A stretch of 64,000 bases of DNA. Origin: Actinomycetota bacterium (lineage in GTDB: Bacteria > Actinomycetota > Thermoleophilia > BMS3ABIN01). The notes beneath the pieces are model-generated. The model ran no database searches, was not told where the DNA came from, and was given only the letters and a program-made list of their open reading frames with translations. Below are positions 7,250 through 15,106 of this stretch, piece by piece (the stretch's first letter is position 1; each line of letters opens with the position of its first letter). The DNA lies in assembly GCA_016235065.1 (NCBI GenBank), contig JACRMB010000001.1:62001-126000 (forward strand), in the 5' to 3' direction. The position numbers and the translations under genes are program-made.

Positions 7250-7741
7250 ATGGGCAGAACACATCTGCTCGCTGCCGGCATCTCATTTCTGCTACTCGCT
7301 TTTTTGCTGATAGGTTGGGGTCCCGGTTGCGGCGATTCGCCGGAAGATGCGAATGTTGCCGCCTCAGCGGCCAGGGGCCGGGTCGCTTTTTACTCGGATG
7401 ACGACCGTGTCGCCGAACTCAAGGTGGAGGTAGCGCGAACCGGGCCGGAAAAAGCCCTCGGATTGATGAAGCGCGACAGGCTGGATGCCGACAGCGGCAT
7501 GATTTTCGTCTACGATAATCCCACCCAGGGAGGATTCTGGATGAAGGATACTTACATCCCGCTATCGATCGCTTTCATCTCGGAGGATGGAACCATCGTG
7601 GATATCCAGGACATGCAGCCGCTCGACCAGTCCAACCACATGCCGAAGTCACCATATATCTATGCAGTGGAGGCGAATCAGGGATGGTTTGGGCAGAATG
7701 GCATCAGAATCGGGGACCGCGCCGAATTCCTGGAAGGATAA
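7250..7741 (+). CDS. DUF192 family secreted protein
   Basis: 163 residues. An N-terminal hydrophobic signal (RTHLLAAGISFLLLAFLLIG) ends in GWGPGC, an imperfect lipobox, so it may be a lipoprotein. The DUF192 core is clear: KVEVARTGPEKALGLMKRDR, SGMIFVYDNP, FWMKDTYIPLSIAFIS and IVDIQDMQPLD. The family's role is unknown; members are small beta-rich extracytoplasmic proteins. The ATG at 7250 has GGAG 9 nt upstream; the in-frame TTG at 7205 has none. Confidence 0.85.
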   Translation: MGRTHLLAAGISFLLLAFLLIGWGPGCGDSPEDANVAASAARGRVAFYSDDDRVAELKVEVARTGPEKALGLMKRDRLDADSGMIFVYDNPTQGGFWMKDTYIPLSIAFISEDGTIVDIQDMQPLDQSNHMPKSPYIYAVEANQGWFGQNGIRIGDRAEFLEG

Positions 7742-7772
7742 AGACGCTCAGCTAAATGCTTACCCACATCAC

Positions 7773-7821
7773 CAATTAAGTAATGTGTCCCCCGAATAGG
7801 CAATTAAGTAATGTGTCCCCC
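7773..7821. repeat. Two tandem copies of a 21-bp sequence
   Basis: CAATTAAGTAATGTGTCCCC plus C occurs at 7773-7793 and again identically at 7801-7821, 28 bp apart. It lies between the convergent DUF192 and whiG genes. Similar GTCCCCC-ended motifs are often associated with REP-like elements; no transposase is nearby. Confidence 0.7.
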
Positions 7822-7837
7822 AGGTTATCCTAGGGAA

Positions 7838-8626
7838 TCAGCTTAGAGCCGCTGGCTCCACCTGGTCCTTGAGACGTCCCTTCAGGCGGAGGATCGCCTT
7901 GGTGTGCAGCTGTGAGATCCTCGATTCGGTGACGCCGAGGACGTCGCCGATCTCCCGCAGGGTCAGGCCTTCGTAATAATAGAGGGCGATGACGATCTTT
8001 TCCCGCTCGGGGAGGTTCGAGATCGCCGACGCCAGCCGCTCCTTCACTTCGTTGATATCCACCACTTCGGCGGGATTCTTGCTCTGCCGGTCCTCGATGG
8101 TGTCTATCAGGGCGACCGACTCGGTGCCGGTGCTGGAGATGGTCCAGAGTTCTTCCAGGGCGACGATGGAGCTGGAGCTGATCTTGGTCAGCGCTTCCTG
8201 GAACTCCTGATCCGTGAGCCCCATGTCCTTGGCCATCTCCTCATCTGTGGGCGCCCGGTGGAGTTTGTTCTCCAGGGCGGCACTGCACTTCTCGATCTGG
8301 CGGGCCATGCTGCGTACCGAACGCGGCACCCAGTCAAGCGAGCGCAGCTCGTCCAGGATCGATCCCTTGATGCGGGTGATGGCATAGGTCTCAAACTTTA
8401 TGTTACGTTCCGGTTCGAAGCGCTCGAGGGCGCCGATCAGACCCAGCAGCCCGTAGCTTATGAGGTCGGATTCGTCTACATGGGATGGGAAATTGGTGCC
8501 CATGCGGCCGGCTACATACTTGACGAGCGGCGCATACGTCAGGATAAGACGGTCCCTTGCCTTGGGGTCGCCCTCTGACTTATACAGGCGCCATAACTCG
8601 AGTATTTCCTTATCTTCTTCTGGCAT
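7838..8626 (-). CDS. whiG: RNA polymerase sigma factor of the FliA/WhiG (sigma-28) family
   Basis: 262 residues with regions 2 (YAPLVKYVAGRMGTNFPSHVDESDLISYGLLGLIGALERFEPERNIKFETYAITRIKGSI), 3 (ELRSLDWVPRSVRSMARQIEKC) and 4 (LPEREKIVIALYYYEGLTLREIGDVLGVTESRISQLHTKAILRLK). Length and LDWVPRSVR match WhiG/FliA, which directs motility or differentiation genes. It follows xerC/dprA, the usual actinobacterial position of whiG. No flagellar gene is in the window, so its regulon cannot be told. The ATG has CAGGAG 4 nt upstream. Confidence 0.93.
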   Translation of the reverse strand: MPEEDKEILELWRLYKSEGDPKARDRLILTYAPLVKYVAGRMGTNFPSHVDESDLISYGLLGLIGALERFEPERNIKFETYAITRIKGSILDELRSLDWVPRSVRSMARQIEKCSAALENKLHRAPTDEEMAKDMGLTDQEFQEALTKISSSSIVALEELWTISSTGTESVALIDTIEDRQSKNPAEVVDINEVKERLASAISNLPEREKIVIALYYYEGLTLREIGDVLGVTESRISQLHTKAILRLKGRLKDQVEPAALS

Positions 8627-8720
8627 GTGTCTCCTGTTCGGACTTTCTCCCTTAAAACCTTATACCACGAACGTGGGTAATACCTAACGCATCACGGATT
8701 CGCCCGGACCCCGAAGCATT

Positions 8721-8743
8721 AAAAAACCGCCGCTTTTACGGTG
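8721..8743 (-). terminator. Weak intrinsic terminator after xerC
   Basis: On the minus strand ACCG...CGGT forms a short hairpin directly followed by TTTTTT. The stem is only 4-5 bp, so it may be partial, allowing read-through to whiG. Confidence 0.35.
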
Positions 8744-8813
8744 TCTGCAATTACCGGATACAACGAAATTCAGCGATTCGCAGCGGCTGCCGAGCCCTTG
8801 ATTCAGCGAAAAA

Positions 8814-9761
8814 TCAGCGCCTCGCCCTTGGATGGGACCGTTCGTATACCCGCCGCAGATGGGCGCCGCTCACATGGGTGTAGCGCTGAGTGGTAGAGAT
8901 CGACGCGTGCCCCAGCAGCTCCTGCACCGCTCTCAGGTCTGCCCCGCCTTCGAGAAGATGAGTCGCAAAACAGTGCCTGAACACGTGAGAAGAGGTCTTC
9001 GTCTCGACTGCGGCCTTCCTGACGTATTTTATAGTGCGCCGGCGGATATCCGAAGTCCCCAGAGGGTTTCCCCTGGCTGACAGAAAAAGAGCTGCCGGCT
9101 CTGGCGCCCCTTCTTCGACTTCCTCGGGAACCAGTTCCGGACGGCCTTTTTCCAGGTATTCCCTTACAGCCTGCAAAGCAATCTCCCCAACTGGAAGTAC
9201 CCGGGTCCGGTCACCCTTGCCGGTCACGGTGAGCTCATCCTCCTCGTAATCGATGCTGCCAAGCTGCAGGTTGATGACCTCCTCGCTGCGAAGACCGCAA
9301 CTGTACATGAGTTCGAATATGGCGCGATCGCGCATCCCCAGCGGCTTTGCGGTATCGATTGCTTCGAGGAACGCCTCGACCTCACGCGGCCGCAGTACTA
9401 TCGGCAGCTTCTTGGGCTGCTTGGGCGAGCTCAACGAATCGGCCGGACTGTGCTCCAGAAGCCCTTCCGAGCGGCAGAAACGGAAAAGCCCGCGTACGGC
9501 TGAGAGCTTGCGGCTGACGCTGGATTTCTCGTAATGGAAGCTGGCCATGTGGGCGGCGTAACGTCGCAGGAACCGGTAGTCGACACCGCCCGGGAACTCG
9601 CGGCCGTCCCTGGCGACATAGCGCAGGAAGTGTCTGCAGTCGCGGCGATATGCCACGACTGTTTTTTGCGAGCAGCCGGACTGGTTCAGGGAGTCGAGAT
9701 AGCGCTCCAGAATGGCCAGATCCTGCTCCCGCGCCTCGCCTGGTTTGTAAGAGGCTTCCAT
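8814..9761 (-). CDS. xerC: Tyrosine recombinase XerC/XerD
   Basis: 315 residues: N-terminal core-binding domain (about 12-110) and C-terminal catalytic domain. All catalytic residues are visible: Arg in YSCGLRSEEV, Lys in VTGKGDRTR, HxxR in SHVFRHCFATH, His in ELLGHASI and the nucleophile Tyr in TTQRYTHV. It resolves chromosome dimers at dif with a partner recombinase. Position beside dprA suggests XerC, but XerC and XerD cannot be separated safely by sequence alone. No obvious ribosome binding site precedes the ATG. Confidence 0.92.
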   Translation of the reverse strand: MEASYKPGEAREQDLAILERYLDSLNQSGCSQKTVVAYRRDCRHFLRYVARDGREFPGGVDYRFLRRYAAHMASFHYEKSSVSRKLSAVRGLFRFCRSEGLLEHSPADSLSSPKQPKKLPIVLRPREVEAFLEAIDTAKPLGMRDRAIFELMYSCGLRSEEVINLQLGSIDYEEDELTVTGKGDRTRVLPVGEIALQAVREYLEKGRPELVPEEVEEGAPEPAALFLSARGNPLGTSDIRRRTIKYVRKAAVETKTSSHVFRHCFATHLLEGGADLRAVQELLGHASISTTQRYTHVSGAHLRRVYERSHPRARR

Positions 9762-9895
9762 TTGATTAGAATTCGATTGTAACTGTCATCTTTTCGACGC
9801 GAGTGCCTCCTGTTCCTTGAAATAGCCTGAAGCACGGCTCATTCAGGTGCGGCTGAAATCGGCATGCCAGCGCTGTCGTTCGCAGAATATATCCG

Positions 9896-11011
9896 TTATG
9901 TCCTGCGATAGCCGCGGCCAGTTTCGAGCCGCGCCAGCCCCTTCAGTTCCAGCGATATCAGGGCTGTCACAGTGCTGGAGCCGTCAAGGCCGGCCTTTGA
10001 CGCCAACAGATCAGGATGGCGCGGCAGAGCTTCGAGTTCCCTGAACAGCCGCTGCTCATCATCGCTGAGCCCGGACGGTATTCCGGCCGGGCTGCCGGAA
10101 TCACCGAGCGGCAGGCTCTGCTGGGAAAGCTCCAGGCCCAGACTCTCGAGCACCTCCTCGGCGCTGGTCACGGCTGCGGCGCCGTTTCTGAGAAGTGAGT
10201 GAGGGCCGGTCGAGAGCTTTGAGAATATGCTGCCCGGCACCGCGAACACCTCGCGGCCTTCTTCGAGCGCGAAATCAGCGGTTATCAGGGAGCCGCTTTT
10301 TTTAGCGCCCGCCTCGACGACTATTACCGCGCTGGCGAGGCCGGCCATTATCCGGTTCCGCGCCGGAAAACGCCAGGGCATGGGCTGGGTCCTCGGCGGG
10401 TATTCGGAGACGATCAGACCGCGTTCCAGAAGCGAGGAGTGAAGGCCGCGATTCGCCGCCGGGTAAACTACATCAGGCCCACAGCCAAGCACAGCCAGAC
10501 TTCGACCTTTGTAGTCGAGGGAACCGGTATGAGCTGCGGCGTCGATCCCCAGAGCCATGCCGCTGATCACACAGACGCCATGGGCGGAGAGGCCGCGGGC
10601 GATGATCGTAGACGCGTCAAGACCGTAGCGCGATGCGGAACGGGCGCCGACGATGGCGACGCAGGGTTGCTCCGAAAGTTCAGCGAGAGGCGTTGCGCCC
10701 TTCATAAAGAGAGCCGGTGGCGGGTCGTGTATCTGGGCGAGGCAGCAAGGGTAATCGGGCTCGCCCAGCGTGACGATGCGGGTTCCTTCCCTTTCGAGCT
10801 GCTCGAGCATTTCAGGCGCTGAGAACCTCGACCTGAATTCCGCCAGCTGGGGGAGGTTCTTTTCCGGAAGCCTGAGCAGACTGGCCAGCAAAGGGTCCGG
10901 GCAGTTCCAGAGCCGGGAGAGGCTCATCTTCCTGGTGGGGACTCGCAGGGGCCAGTTGTATTCCGCGAGGAAGCAGGTGAGGGCGAGGGCGGCGTTTCGC
11001 TCAGTTTCCAT
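9896..11011 (-). CDS. dprA: DNA-processing protein DprA
   Basis: 371 residues from the ATG at 11009-11011, which is preceded by GGAAGGGGTGGG and overlaps the 3' end of comM by 11 nt. The Rossmann core shows VAIVGARSASRYG, VISGMALGIDAAAHTG, LAVLGCGPDVVYP, PARNRIMAGLASAVIVVEA, KKSGSLITADFALEEGREVFAVPG and a C-terminal winged-helix-like region. DprA loads RecA on incoming single strands during transformation. A longer in-frame extension into comM is spurious. Confidence 0.93.
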   Translation of the reverse strand: METERNAALALTCFLAEYNWPLRVPTRKMSLSRLWNCPDPLLASLLRLPEKNLPQLAEFRSRFSAPEMLEQLEREGTRIVTLGEPDYPCCLAQIHDPPPALFMKGATPLAELSEQPCVAIVGARSASRYGLDASTIIARGLSAHGVCVISGMALGIDAAAHTGSLDYKGRSLAVLGCGPDVVYPAANRGLHSSLLERGLIVSEYPPRTQPMPWRFPARNRIMAGLASAVIVVEAGAKKSGSLITADFALEEGREVFAVPGSIFSKLSTGPHSLLRNGAAAVTSAEEVLESLGLELSQQSLPLGDSGSPAGIPSGLSDDEQRLFRELEALPRHPDLLASKAGLDGSSTVTALISLELKGLARLETGRGYRRT

Positions 11012-12551
11012 CCCACCCCTTCCGGTCGATGCTGCGGTAGCTGATGGCCTCGGCCAGGTGCGCCGGGCCGATGTTGGTGGCGCCATCCAGGTCCGCAATC
11101 GTGCGTGATACCTTGAGGATGCGGTGATGGGCGCGGGCGCTGAGGCCAAGGCGGTCGATGGCGGCGCCCAACAGCTCTGCGGCGGCTGCATCCAGGCGGC
11201 ATAGCTTCTCAGCCTGGGCGGAACTCATCCGGGCGTTGCAGAAGACGCCTTCGGTATCAGAGTTCTCCGACAGGCGGGCAGCCTGCCGTTCGCGAGCGGC
11301 GCTCACCCTGGCAGCGATCGCAGCTGATGATTCGCGCCTGCCTGCCGATACCATCTGCTTCCTGCTAAGACCAGGGACCTCAACCGCTACGTCGATCCGG
11401 TCCATGAGCGGGCCGCTGACACGCCCCCTGTAAGCGGCGACGCGATGGGGCAGACAGATGCACTGCTGGCGGGTATCTCCCAGATGGCCGCAGGGACAGG
11501 GATTCATCGCCGCCACCAGCATGAAGCTGGCGGGATAGGTCACTCGCGCGAGCGCGCGGGAGATGGCGACCCGGCCATCCTCCATCGGCTGGCGAAGTGT
11601 CTCCAGGGCCATCCGTGAGAATTCAGGGAGCTCATCGAGGAAGAGGACGCCCAGGTGGGAAAGGCTGACCTCGCCGGGCTGAGGCGTCCCCCCTCCCCCG
11701 GTCAACCCGATGTGCGAGATCGTGTGATGGGGCGAACGGAATGGACGGGTCGTGACCAGCGGTCGGCCGTCGCGAAGCAGCCCGGCGACGCTGTAGATGC
11801 GGGTGACCTCGATGGCTTCGCGGATGTCCAGCGGCGGCAGGATCGATGGCAGGCGGCGGGCTAGCATGGTCTTGCCGGAACCGGGCGGACCCATCATCAG
11901 CAGGTTGTGGCCTCCGGCGGCGCAGACCTCGAGCGCCCGGCGCGCCTGCTCCTGGCCTTTGACGTCAGCCAGGTCGAGCCGGCTGGCGGCGCCTTTTGAG
12001 AGCAGAGATATGGTGTCTACGGTCGTGGGAGCGATCGCAGTCTCATCATGAAGGAATTCCACCGCCTGCGTGAGGGTCTCGATAGCGATGACCTCGATCC
12101 CATCGACCAGGGCCGCCTCGGTGGCGTTAGCTGCGGGAAGGAGGACTCCCTTGTGCCCCATACGCGAGGCGCCTTCAGCAATGGAAAGGGCGCCGTTGAT
12201 CTGGCGCACGGTCCCGTCGAGGGATAGCTCGCCGGCTGCGCTATATTCCGCTAGCCTGCCTGACTTAAGCTGTTCCGAGGCTGCAAGCAGAGACAGGGCG
12301 ATGGGAAGGTCGAAGGCAGGGCCGGCTTTGCGGACATCCGCGGGGGCAAGGTTCACCGTGATCCGCCGCAGGGGGAAATCGTAACCGGAATTGGCCATGC
12401 CGGCGCGGACCCGCTCCCTTGATTCACGGACAGCGGCGTCGGGAAGCCCAACGATGCTGAATGCGGGAAGGCCCCATCCGAGATCGGTCTCCACTTCCAC
12501 CGGGTGGGCGTCCATACCTATGACCGCGTGGCTGTGCAACCTGGCAAGCAT
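11001..12551 (-). CDS. comM: ComM/YifB-family Mg-chelatase-like AAA+ ATPase
   Basis: 516 residues: an N-terminal Lon-protease-like domain (LPAFSIVGLPDAAVRESRER, NLAPADVRKAGPAFDLPIAL), then an AAA+ module with Walker A GPPGSGKT, Walker B LGVLFLDELPEF and a C-terminal Mg-chelatase domain (SARAHHRILKVSRTIADLDG). A Cys cluster (NPCPCGHLGDTRQQCICLP) is also typical. ComM is a branch-migration helicase in transformation. The ATG at 12551 lies 8 nt after AGGAG; upstream ATG and GTG are too close to that site. It is coupled to dprA. Confidence 0.93.
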   Translation of the reverse strand: MLARLHSHAVIGMDAHPVEVETDLGWGLPAFSIVGLPDAAVRESRERVRAGMANSGYDFPLRRITVNLAPADVRKAGPAFDLPIALSLLAASEQLKSGRLAEYSAAGELSLDGTVRQINGALSIAEGASRMGHKGVLLPAANATEAALVDGIEVIAIETLTQAVEFLHDETAIAPTTVDTISLLSKGAASRLDLADVKGQEQARRALEVCAAGGHNLLMMGPPGSGKTMLARRLPSILPPLDIREAIEVTRIYSVAGLLRDGRPLVTTRPFRSPHHTISHIGLTGGGGTPQPGEVSLSHLGVLFLDELPEFSRMALETLRQPMEDGRVAISRALARVTYPASFMLVAAMNPCPCGHLGDTRQQCICLPHRVAAYRGRVSGPLMDRIDVAVEVPGLSRKQMVSAGRRESSAAIAARVSAARERQAARLSENSDTEGVFCNARMSSAQAEKLCRLDAAAAELLGAAIDRLGLSARAHHRILKVSRTIADLDGATNIGPAHLAEAISYRSIDRKGWDGN

Positions 12552-12647
12552 TTGCATCACTCCTTTTAGGGGAGCATGCTTCCGCCGCGGGGCAGGTCAG
12601 GGTGGGAGCGCCAGATTATCAGAAGGCTTGCGGGATGGCAAAGAAAT

Positions 12648-12676
12648 GGGAGGCGCGACCGCAGGTCGCGCCTCCC
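12648..12676 (-). terminator. Strong hairpin after the RiPP-like peptide gene
   Basis: GGGAGGCGCGACC and GGTCGCGCCTCCC form a perfect 13-bp stem with a 3 nt loop. On the minus strand it is followed by ATTTCTTT, so it probably ends the peptide transcript before comM. Confidence 0.7.
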
Positions 12677-12727
12677 ATAAACTGACAACAATATTCTGTT
12701 TATTTTACTGAATTCGTATCTAAGCTA

Positions 12728-12850
12728 CTAAGCCGGTGGCGGCGGCACTACGACACTGCACTGCCACTCAGGGCACTCAAAGGTGATATCGCGCAGGTTC
12801 TGCACCTTTTTTAAAGCCGGCTTCTCGTAAGTCTTTTTAATCGATTCCAT
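12728..12850 (-). CDS. 40-residue peptide resembling a RiPP precursor
   Basis: The peptide starts MESIKKTYEKPALKKVQNLR and continues DITFECPEWQCSVVVPPPPA. The first half matches the YxxPxLxxx(G)xxxxxT leader motif recognised by RRE domains in lasso-peptide and related pathways (Y8, P11, L13, T23; Gln replaces the usual Gly at 17). The second half is a short Cys-containing core, CPEWQC, followed by a Val/Pro tail. Translation is well supported: GAAGGAGG lies 11 nt before the ATG, and a 13-bp hairpin ends the transcript. It stands alone between yraN (92 nt upstream) and comM. No RRE protein, radical-SAM maturase, cyclase or protease is adjacent. A lasso ring is unlikely because no Asp/Glu falls at core position 7-9. 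Confidence 0.65.
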   Translation of the reverse strand: MESIKKTYEKPALKKVQNLRDITFECPEWQCSVVVPPPPA

Positions 12851-12942
12851 ATTGGTTCTAGCCTCCTTCTGTTCGTCCGAGAGTCTATCATATTTTTATT
12901 TAAGGAAAATCCGTCGCCGCGCCTGACCCAAATTCGCTGCGC

Positions 12943-13401
12943 TCATCTGAACGCGTCTTTCATGTGTACGATGCCAGAATCGCATTTTCCTTCTCCACGG
13001 CTCTCATTCGAGAACGTTCCCATCTCAGCTTCTCGCCCCGAGAGATAGATAGAGATCACATCAAACCGGAACTCACATTGACGCAACTCCGGATCTCCCT
13101 GATTCGCAGCCACCCACATGGACGCCATCCGCCTTATCTGATTCTGCTTTCGAGGCCCCACTGCTTCAAAGCGTTCCCCGTGATGGCGTCCTAGCCTGGA
13201 TTTGACTTCGATGAACGCGAGGGTCCTTCCCTTGCGGGCGATTATGTCGATCTCACCATATCGGCTTCGATGATTGGTCTCGACGATCTCGTAGCCGCTC
13301 TGTTCGAGGAAACGGCAGGCAAGCACTTCGCCAGCCCTGCCGCGGCTATGACGGAGGTCATTCATGGAGCGCCCAGCTCCGACTTCGCGGCCCTGGCTCA
13401 C
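12943..13401 (-). CDS. yraN: YraN / UPF0102 nuclease-fold protein
   Basis: 152 residues from a GTG that overlaps the rnhB stop codon by 4 nt (GTGA). An alternative ATG at 13365 has GGAG 11 nt upstream. The UPF0102 core is RGRAGEVLACRFLEQSGYEIVETNHRSRYGEIDIIARKGRTLAFIEVKSR, with the GEIDIIA...FIEVKSR catalytic-type motif of the PD-(D/E)xK fold. Its biological role is unsettled; it is usually linked to rnhB and comM as here. Confidence 0.88.
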   Translation of the reverse strand: MSQGREVGAGRSMNDLRHSRGRAGEVLACRFLEQSGYEIVETNHRSRYGEIDIIARKGRTLAFIEVKSRLGRHHGERFEAVGPRKQNQIRRMASMWVAANQGDPELRQCEFRFDVISIYLSGREAEMGTFSNESRGEGKCDSGIVHMKDAFR

Positions 13402-14054
13402 ACCGTCCCGGGAAGCGAAACGTTGAACGAACGCCGGTGCAGCGGCGAATATCCAAACTGGACGATAGCCTCCCGATGGCTCAGGGAGCCGTATCCCACA
13501 TGGCCGTCAAATCCGTATTCAGGATATCGCTCGTGCAGCTTCATCATCAGGCGGTCACGAGTCACCTTGGCGAGGATCGACGCCGCGGCTATGCAGGCGC
13601 TTTTAGAGTCGCCTTTCTTAACCGGGCGATGAGGCACCGTGCATTCCGGCAGACTCAGATGTCCGTCGACCAGGGCGACAGCCGGCCAGTGCTCCAGCGC
13701 TTCGAGGCTACGGGCGAGCACCCGGAGGTTGGTTTTCTGCAGGCCGTCGCGGTCGATCGTGCGGCTGCTGTAACTGATGATGGTGAAACGGGATGCATGG
13801 CGGATTATCAACGGAAAAAGTTGCTCCCGCACTTTGGGGGTGAGTTTCTTGGAGTCGCTGAGGCCGCTGAGTAGTGGCGAGATCACTTCCGGCTTCATCA
13901 GGGTGTAATCGAAGACGACCGCGGCGGCTACGATCGGCCCGGCCAGGCAGCCCCGCCCCACCTCGTCGGCGCCAGCCACGTCCCCATCCCCGCCGCACGA
14001 CTCCAGGTCGAACTCGAAGAGCGCGCTGGTGTCGGCAGTGGCGGTCCCGGCCAT
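13398..14054 (-). CDS. rnhB: Ribonuclease HII
   Basis: 218 residues. The catalytic N-terminal motif GADEVGRGCLAGPIVAAAVVF supplies Asp-Glu, with the further acidic residue in ALVDGHL and the conserved KGDSKSACIAAASILAKVTRDRLM and YGFDGHVGYGS. It removes misincorporated ribonucleotides and RNA primers from DNA. It lies between lepB (7 nt) and yraN (overlap), the usual rplS-lepB-rnhB-yraN order. Confidence 0.95.
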   Translation of the reverse strand: MAGTATADTSALFEFDLESCGGDGDVAGADEVGRGCLAGPIVAAAVVFDYTLMKPEVISPLLSGLSDSKKLTPKVREQLFPLIIRHASRFTIISYSSRTIDRDGLQKTNLRVLARSLEALEHWPAVALVDGHLSLPECTVPHRPVKKGDSKSACIAAASILAKVTRDRLMMKLHERYPEYGFDGHVGYGSLSHREAIVQFGYSPLHRRSFNVSLPGTV

Positions 14055-14061
14055 GGAATAA

Positions 14062-14592
14062 CTAGTTCAGTGTGCCCATGCGACTGGGCGGCCAGTAGGT
14101 GAAGAATGCCTTGCCGATGACGTTTTCTACCGGCAGCCAGGGTGGCTTCCAGAAACGGCCGTCCTGACTGTTGGTGCGATTGTCTCCCATAACGAACACG
14201 TTCCCTTCCGGGACGGTCTGCATGGGGAAAGTGCTTAGGTCGATCGCTTCCGGATTGGTATAATTCTCGATCTGCGGCTCGCCGTTGACGATGACGCCGC
14301 CGCGCTTCACCTCGACCGTGTCGCCGGCTACGGCGATGACCCGTTTCACAAAGTCGGTTTCCGGATCGCTGGGAGACTTGAAGACGATGATGTCACCGCG
14401 CTTGATGTCGCCATAGCGGTACGCGAGCCGGTTGATGAGGATGCGGTCGCCGGGATTGATGGTAGGGACCATCGACTCTGAGGGGATCTGGAAAGGTTTT
14501 ATCAGGTAAGCCTGGATCACCCAGGCGGCGATGATCGCGCCCAGAAGGATCCCGATGACTTCGAGGGTGCTGCGAGCGGCGCTACGCGACAT
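14062..14592 (-). CDS. lepB: Type I signal peptidase
   Basis: 176 residues with one N-terminal membrane anchor (IGILLGAIIAAWVIQAYLI). The catalytic serine is in QIPSESMVPT and the lysine in DFVKRVIAVAGD, with NVFVMGDNRTNSQDGR near the C-terminus. It cleaves signal peptides on the outer face of the membrane. It is compact, like Gram-positive SipS enzymes, and co-transcribed with rplS and rnhB. Confidence 0.95.
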   Translation of the reverse strand: MSRSAARSTLEVIGILLGAIIAAWVIQAYLIKPFQIPSESMVPTINPGDRILINRLAYRYGDIKRGDIIVFKSPSDPETDFVKRVIAVAGDTVEVKRGGVIVNGEPQIENYTNPEAIDLSTFPMQTVPEGNVFVMGDNRTNSQDGRFWKPPWLPVENVIGKAFFTYWPPSRMGTLN

Positions 14593-14607
14593 CGGCTTGA
14601 CCGAAGC

Positions 14608-14952
14608 CTAGCGCTGCTTTTCCCGGACCTTGGCCTTCTTGCCTACCTTGCCGCGCAGGTAATACAGCTTGGCCCGGCGCACTGCACCGATGCTCATGAC
14701 CTCGATCTTGTCGATCTTGGGGGAATGTACCGGGAACGTCCTCTCGACGCCCACGCCGAAGGAATGCTTGCGGACGGTGAATGTCTCGCGCGCGCCCTCG
14801 CCCTGGCGCTTGATGACGATGCCCTGGAAGACCTGGATGCGGCTGCGCGTGCCTTCAATGACCTGGAAATGGACCTTGACGGTATCCCCGGCCTTGAACT
14901 GGGGGATCTCGCGAAGCTGCTGCTTTTCAATTAGTTCGATTACCTGACTCAT
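14608..14952 (-). CDS. rplS: 50S ribosomal protein L19
   Basis: 114 residues with the L19 signatures [29 protein letters not shown] and [22 protein letters not shown]. Full length. The ATG has AGGGAGAAG upstream. A TTGCAT/TAGAAT promoter candidate lies in the 154-nt gap behind it. Confidence 0.97.
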   Translation of the reverse strand: MSQVIELIEKQQLREIPQFKAGDTVKVHFQVIEGTRSRIQVFQGIVIKRQGEGARETFTVRKHSFGVGVERTFPVHSPKIDKIEVMSIGAVRRAKLYYLRGKVGKKAKVREKQR

Positions 14953-15048
14953 GGCTTCTCCCTGCTAAACGGCCGCTCCATGCGGCCTCACTTCGCCAGA
15001 TCCGGCTCAGGACTGGCGGTTCATTAGTTCAGTAGTGCCAAGTTCGAA

Positions 15049-15077
15049 ATTCTAGAGGTTTTTGGGGCGATATGCAA
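15049..15077 (-). promoter_or_regulatory. Candidate rplS promoter
   Basis: TTGCAT (15077-15072), 17 bp, TAGAAT (15054-15049) on the minus strand, about 95 nt upstream of the rplS start. Confidence 0.4.
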
Positions 15078-15106
15078 TTCGAAGCGCGATTTGGCCCTGT
15101 TTTCCG

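Noticed and set aside
8814-9761. xerC as an integrase of a mobile element near tRNA-Ala
   Set aside because: It is in the standard dprA-xerC-whiG order and is the housekeeping recombinase.
11012-11191. N-terminal extension of dprA
   Set aside because: It lies inside comM and is low-complexity; the ATG at 11011 has a good ribosome binding site.
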